A DNA stretch of 64,000 nt from CAILZL01 sp049840395. Its GTDB lineage: Bacteria > Pseudomonadota > Gammaproteobacteria > Steroidobacterales > Steroidobacteraceae. Location of the stretch: the NCBI GenBank assembly GCA_049840395.1, contig JASGLD010000002.1:1-64000 (forward strand), in the 5' to 3' direction. A model generated the notes under the pieces. It searched no databases, was not told where the DNA came from, and saw only the letters and a program-made list of their open reading frames with translations. Numbering within the stretch: position 1 is the stretch's first letter; each line of letters begins with the position of its first letter. Shown in pieces: positions 60,759-64,000 of the stretch. Made by a program: the position numbers and the translations under genes.

Positions 60759-61205
60759 TTACTCAGTTGATATGGGCTTGGCGTCGTGATGCAACGCCGC
60801 TTCCAGGGTATGCCAGCACAGGCTGGCGCACTTCACGCGCGCCGGAAACTCACGCACGCCGGAGAGCGCACCGAGCTTGCCTAGCGACATCGGGTCGATG
60901 CCGGAGTCGTGCTTGGTGAGCAGCTCATGCACCTTGCCATGCAGCGCCTCGAACTCGGACAGCGACTTGCCACGTACTGCTTCGGTCATCAATGATGCGG
61001 AAGCGGTGGAAATGGCACAGCCGCTGCCTTCGAATTTCACATCGTCGATCTTGTCGCCGTTCATTTTGACAGTGACGGTGAGTTGATCGCCGCATAGCGG
61101 GTTATGGCCATCGGCATGCGCATCGGCCGGTTCGATACGGCCGAAGTTACGTGGATGCTTGTTGTGATCCACAATCACGTCGCGATATAGATCTTTGAGG
61201 TCCAT
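60759..61205 (-). CDS. sufU: Fe-S assembly protein SufU
   Basis: From the ATG at 61205 (GAGG upstream) the protein has 148 residues. It has the IscU-like Cys ligands: Cys in HNPLCGDQL, Cys in EGSGCAIST and the C-terminal Cys in RVKCASLCWHTLE, and an Asp in GDQ. SufU accepts sulfur from SufS. It is 7 bp after sufS. Confidence 0.95.
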   Translation of the reverse strand: MDLKDLYRDVIVDHNKHPRNFGRIEPADAHADGHNPLCGDQLTVTVKMNGDKIDDVKFEGSGCAISTASASLMTEAVRGKSLSEFEALHGKVHELLTKHDSGIDPMSLGKLGALSGVREFPARVKCASLCWHTLEAALHHDAKPISTE

Positions 61206-61212
61206 GAGCGCC

Positions 61213-62469
61213 TCAGGTGAGTACTGCACGAGCACGACCCAGCGCGGCTACCAGCCGGTCGATCTCGTCGAAGGTGTTGTAGAAGGCGAACGAGGCGCGT
61301 GCCGTCGCCGGGATGCGATAGAACTTCATCACCGGCATGGCGCAGTGATGGCCGGTGCGAATGGCCACGCCTTCGTTATCGAGAATGGTGCCGAGGTCGT
61401 GTGGGTGAATGCCATCCATCACGAACGACACGACTGCGGCCTTATGCGGCGCGGTGCCGATGATGCGCAAACCTTCGACCGCACTGAGTTGCTGTGTGGC
61501 ATAAGCCAACAACTGCTGTTCGTAAGCGGCAATGTTGTCCATGCCGATTTGATTCAGATAGCGCAGTGCTGCGCCCAGACCAATCGCACCGGCAATGTGT
61601 GGTGTGCCCGCTTCGAATTTCCACGGCAATTGGTTGTAGGTGGTCTTTTCGAAACTGACGGTGAGAATCATGTCACCGCCGCCTTGCCAGGGTGGCATGG
61701 CTTGTAGCAGAGCTTCGCGACCGTACAGCACGCCCATGCCGGTGGGGCCGCATAGCTTGTGCGCGGAGAAGGCATAGAAGTCGCAGTCGAGCTTCTGTAC
61801 GTCGACCACGCTGTGCGGAATGGCTTGCGCGCCATCCAGCAATACGGGCACGCCGTGACGCTTGGCCACAGCAATGAATTTTTCCACCGGTACCACCGTG
61901 CCCAGCGCATTTGACACATGTGCCAAGGCCAGCAATTTGGTGCGGGGTCCGATCAACTGTTCGAAGGCAGAGAAATCGACAATGCCTTGGTCGTCGATGG
62001 GGATGACTTTAAGTATGGCGCCAGTGTGCTGACAGACATGCTGCCAGGGCACGATATTGGCGTGATGTTCCAGTGCCGAGATCAATATCTCATCGCCAGG
62101 CTGCACGCGCGGGCGGATGAAACTCTCGGCCACCAGGTTGATGGACTCGGTGGTGCCACGCGTGAAGATTACTTCCTTGGTGGAGCGTGCATTGATGAAG
62201 CGCCGTACTTCTTCGCGCGCACCTTCAAATTGATCGGTGGCGCGCTGGCTAAGGGTATGTACACCGCGATGCACATTGGCATGATCTTTCAAGTAGTAAT
62301 TGCTGATGGCATCGATCACCATCTGCGGATGCTGCGTCGAGGCGGCATTGTCCAGGTACACCAGCGGCTTGCCGTTGATCTCTTGATCGAGAATGGGAAA
62401 GTCGCGGCGAATGCTCGCCACGTCCACGGTGCCCACGCGCTCAATCAGTGGTTTACTGGCAGCATTCAT
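61213..62469 (-). CDS. sufS: Cysteine desulfurase SufS
   Basis: A PLP-dependent group II cysteine desulfurase of 418 residues. The Schiff-base Lys lies in YAFSAHKLCGPTG, and the catalytic Cys in AIRTGHHCAMPVM. It supplies sulfur for Fe-S clusters through SufU. The start overlaps the end of sufD by 4 bp. Confidence 0.97.
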   Translation of the reverse strand: MNAASKPLIERVGTVDVASIRRDFPILDQEINGKPLVYLDNAASTQHPQMVIDAISNYYLKDHANVHRGVHTLSQRATDQFEGAREEVRRFINARSTKEVIFTRGTTESINLVAESFIRPRVQPGDEILISALEHHANIVPWQHVCQHTGAILKVIPIDDQGIVDFSAFEQLIGPRTKLLALAHVSNALGTVVPVEKFIAVAKRHGVPVLLDGAQAIPHSVVDVQKLDCDFYAFSAHKLCGPTGMGVLYGREALLQAMPPWQGGGDMILTVSFEKTTYNQLPWKFEAGTPHIAGAIGLGAALRYLNQIGMDNIAAYEQQLLAYATQQLSAVEGLRIIGTAPHKAAVVSFVMDGIHPHDLGTILDNEGVAIRTGHHCAMPVMKFYRIPATARASFAFYNTFDEIDRLVAALGRARAVLT

Positions 62470-63770
62470 AGCTGCGCCTCCAGCTCCGCACCGAAGCGTG
62501 CATGACCTGCCGAGGTCAATTCCTCACGCAGGCTGGCAACAGGTAACTGACCGATGATGTGATCGGCAAAGGCATGGGTGAGCAGGGCGCGCGCCTGGGC
62601 TTCATCCAAGCCGCGCGAACGTAAATAGAACAGCGCATTGGCATCCAGCTGACCGACGGTGGCGCCGTGCGCGCACTTCACATCGTCGTTGTAGATCTCC
62701 AATTCCGGCTTGGTGTCGATCTCGGCGGTCTTGGCCAGTAATAAATTGCGACTGCTTTGTTGTGCGTCAGTCTTGCGTGCATGTTCGGCCACCACCACCT
62801 TGCCATTGAAGACGACTCGACCGCGCTGATCGGCGATGCCGCGATAGTCTTCATTGCTGTTGGTGTGCGGTACGCAGTGCTCCACACGCGTATGGGTGTC
62901 GTGATGCTGTTGACCGCTGGCGAACTGCAGGCCATTGAGTGTTACGGTGGCTTCAGCGCCTTGCAGGAATACATTGATGTCCATGCGACCTACGGCAGCA
63001 CCGAAGTTGATTTGGTGACTGGTTAGTTGCGCGTGTGCAGCGAGTTCGGCGTGCAGCAAGCCGATATGAAAGCTGGCGGCGTTTTCGTTCTGGATGCGCA
63101 CATGTTCCAGTTGTGCGCTGTCGCTGAGTTGCACCGTGGTCACGGCATCGTTGAAATGTGCCACTGCGCCGGTGCCAAGATACTGTTCGACGACGGTGAG
63201 CTGGCTATGACGACCGCCGCGAATGACGACACGGGGATGCGCCATCAGGCTGTTGCTGTTGGCGCTCCAGATGAAGTTGATGAACAGCGGTGCTGCAACG
63301 CGAGTGTTGTCGGCTAGTTCGATCAGCACGCCATCCTGAGTCAGTGCTGTATTGAGCGCCACAAAACGACAGGTTGTGTTGGCGCGGGTGTCTAGTGCTT
63401 CGCTGAGTTTGGTTGCATCGTTGTTTTGCAACTGTTTGAGCGAAGTGATGCGCAAGCCATCGAATTGCACGGTCGAGGACAGGTCGGCGCGGTAATGACC
63501 GTCGACGAACACTAGTTGCAAGCGATCGGTAGCCAGCGAGAGGTCAGCCGGCATAGCTGCATTAGCGTCGCCAAAGACGAACTCGCGTGCTTCCAGGCGG
63601 CGCAGGTTGGTGTACTTCCAGTTCTCGTCGCGCGTGGTGGGGAAGCCGCGCTGCATAAACTTGTCCAACGCTTGCCGACGAATCGGCATGGCGGCGCCCG
63701 CACTCTGTTCGAATGCAGCTTGCAAGCGCATCAACGAAGCGGGCAGAGCGGCAGAAGCCACGGCATTCAT
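62466..63770 (-). CDS. sufD: Fe-S cluster scaffold protein SufD
   Basis: A 434-residue beta-helix scaffold subunit that works with SufB and SufC. Motifs include RDENWKYTNLRRLEAREF (near residue 55), DVKCAHGATVGQLDANALFYLRSRG, read as KCAHGATVGQLDANALFYL, and a C-terminal helical part. It overlaps the sufC stop by 4 bp. Confidence 0.96.
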   Translation of the reverse strand: MNAVASAALPASLMRLQAAFEQSAGAAMPIRRQALDKFMQRGFPTTRDENWKYTNLRRLEAREFVFGDANAAMPADLSLATDRLQLVFVDGHYRADLSSTVQFDGLRITSLKQLQNNDATKLSEALDTRANTTCRFVALNTALTQDGVLIELADNTRVAAPLFINFIWSANSNSLMAHPRVVIRGGRHSQLTVVEQYLGTGAVAHFNDAVTTVQLSDSAQLEHVRIQNENAASFHIGLLHAELAAHAQLTSHQINFGAAVGRMDINVFLQGAEATVTLNGLQFASGQQHHDTHTRVEHCVPHTNSNEDYRGIADQRGRVVFNGKVVVAEHARKTDAQQSSRNLLLAKTAEIDTKPELEIYNDDVKCAHGATVGQLDANALFYLRSRGLDEAQARALLTHAFADHIIGQLPVASLREELTSAGHARFGAELEAQL

Positions 63771-64000
63771 GCGCGTGCACCTGCTTGCTTGGCGTCGCTA
63801 CCGGTAAGCCAGTCGTAACCACGCTTCTCCAGCTCCAGCGCCAGAGACTTGTCGCCAGACTTGATGATCTGACCGCCGGCCAGCACATGCACGTAGTCGG
63901 GCGTGATGTAGTCGAGCAGACGTTGATAGTGCGTGACCATGACGATGGCGCGTTCCGGGCTACGCAGGCTGTTCACGCCATTGGCGACGATGCGCAGGGC
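63767..64000 (-). CDS. sufC: Fe-S assembly ATPase SufC, C-terminal part (runs off the window)
   Basis: The last 77 codons. The visible part begins ALRIVANGVNSLRSPERAI and has MVTHYQRLLDYITPDYVHVL and GYDWLTGSDAKQ, the ABC ATPase end with H-loop His (VTHYQ). The Walker motifs lie beyond the window. SufB would be expected upstream on this strand. Confidence 0.93.
   Translation of the reverse strand, partial: ALRIVANGVNSLRSPERAIVMVTHYQRLLDYITPDYVHVLAGGQIIKSGDKSLALELEKRGYDWLTGSDAKQAGARA

Overview
This window is ordinary, densely packed gammaproteobacterial chromosome, moderately high in G+C. No rRNA, tRNA, CRISPR array, prophage or transposase was found. The block clpS-clpA-infA-aat, then trxB-ftsK-lolA-rarA-serS, follows the gene order known from E. 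coli and relatives (there with cydCD and lrp inside). The his operon led by a YerC-type TrpR-family gene, a suf operon with sufU and sufT, a proteobacterial S-box riboswitch before metX, and many GTAG-ended hairpin repeats together suggest the Xanthomonadales/Nevskiales/Steroidobacterales side of the class. That placement is inference; no marker gene was compared.

Layout. 0-8.3 kb: small hypothetical genes, a Gfo/Idh/MocA oxidoreductase and a type II secretion core, gspC-D-E-F, on the minus strand. 8.6-21 kb: N-degron proteolysis and housekeeping genes (clpS, clpA, infA, aat, trxB, ftsK, lolA, a VanZ-like gene, rarA, serS). 21-27.6 kb: accessory genes, including a lipoprotein, a Tat-exported amidase, an orphan ParA-like ATPase and a module of secreted proteins (two DUF6152 and two of a GVW family). 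27.8-34.2 kb: a LuxR-type regulator, SAM-I riboswitch plus metX-metB, class I aldolase, a stand-alone POTRA-like protein and a DapA-family gene. 34.5-38.8 kb: a serine-rich beta-propeller lipoprotein and a second module made of an esterase, DUF6152 and a GVW protein. 39-46.9 kb: the histidine operon (transcribed hisG-D-C-B-H-A-F-IE) behind a TrpR-family gene. 47-51.7 kb: an A+T-richer gene for an AAA ATPase fused to a TOPRIM-like domain (defence candidate), a B12-binding radical SAM protein and an exported aldo/keto reductase. 52-54.2 kb: rpsP-rimM-trmD-rplS. 54.3-59.4 kb: sppA, hslR, a YhhQ-type queuosine-precursor transporter and two DUF481 proteins. 59.4-64 kb: sufC(partial)-D-S-U-T, a Rieske protein and sixA.

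How the genes work together. Aat, ClpS and ClpA form the N-degron pathway. MetX and MetB make cystathionine under a SAM-sensing leader. The his operon encodes every step from PRPP to histidine, but hisC carries a +1 frameshift and hisF appears to start at ATT. The suf genes assemble Fe-S clusters.

The most novel signal is the pair of secreted modules. All three DUF6152 proteins have a signal peptide ending A-x-A directly before His-His-Ser, so each mature chain is predicted to begin with histidine, and each has a further His exactly at mature position 28. Each module also carries GVW-family partners. This resembles a copper-binding histidine-brace arrangement and is worth testing.
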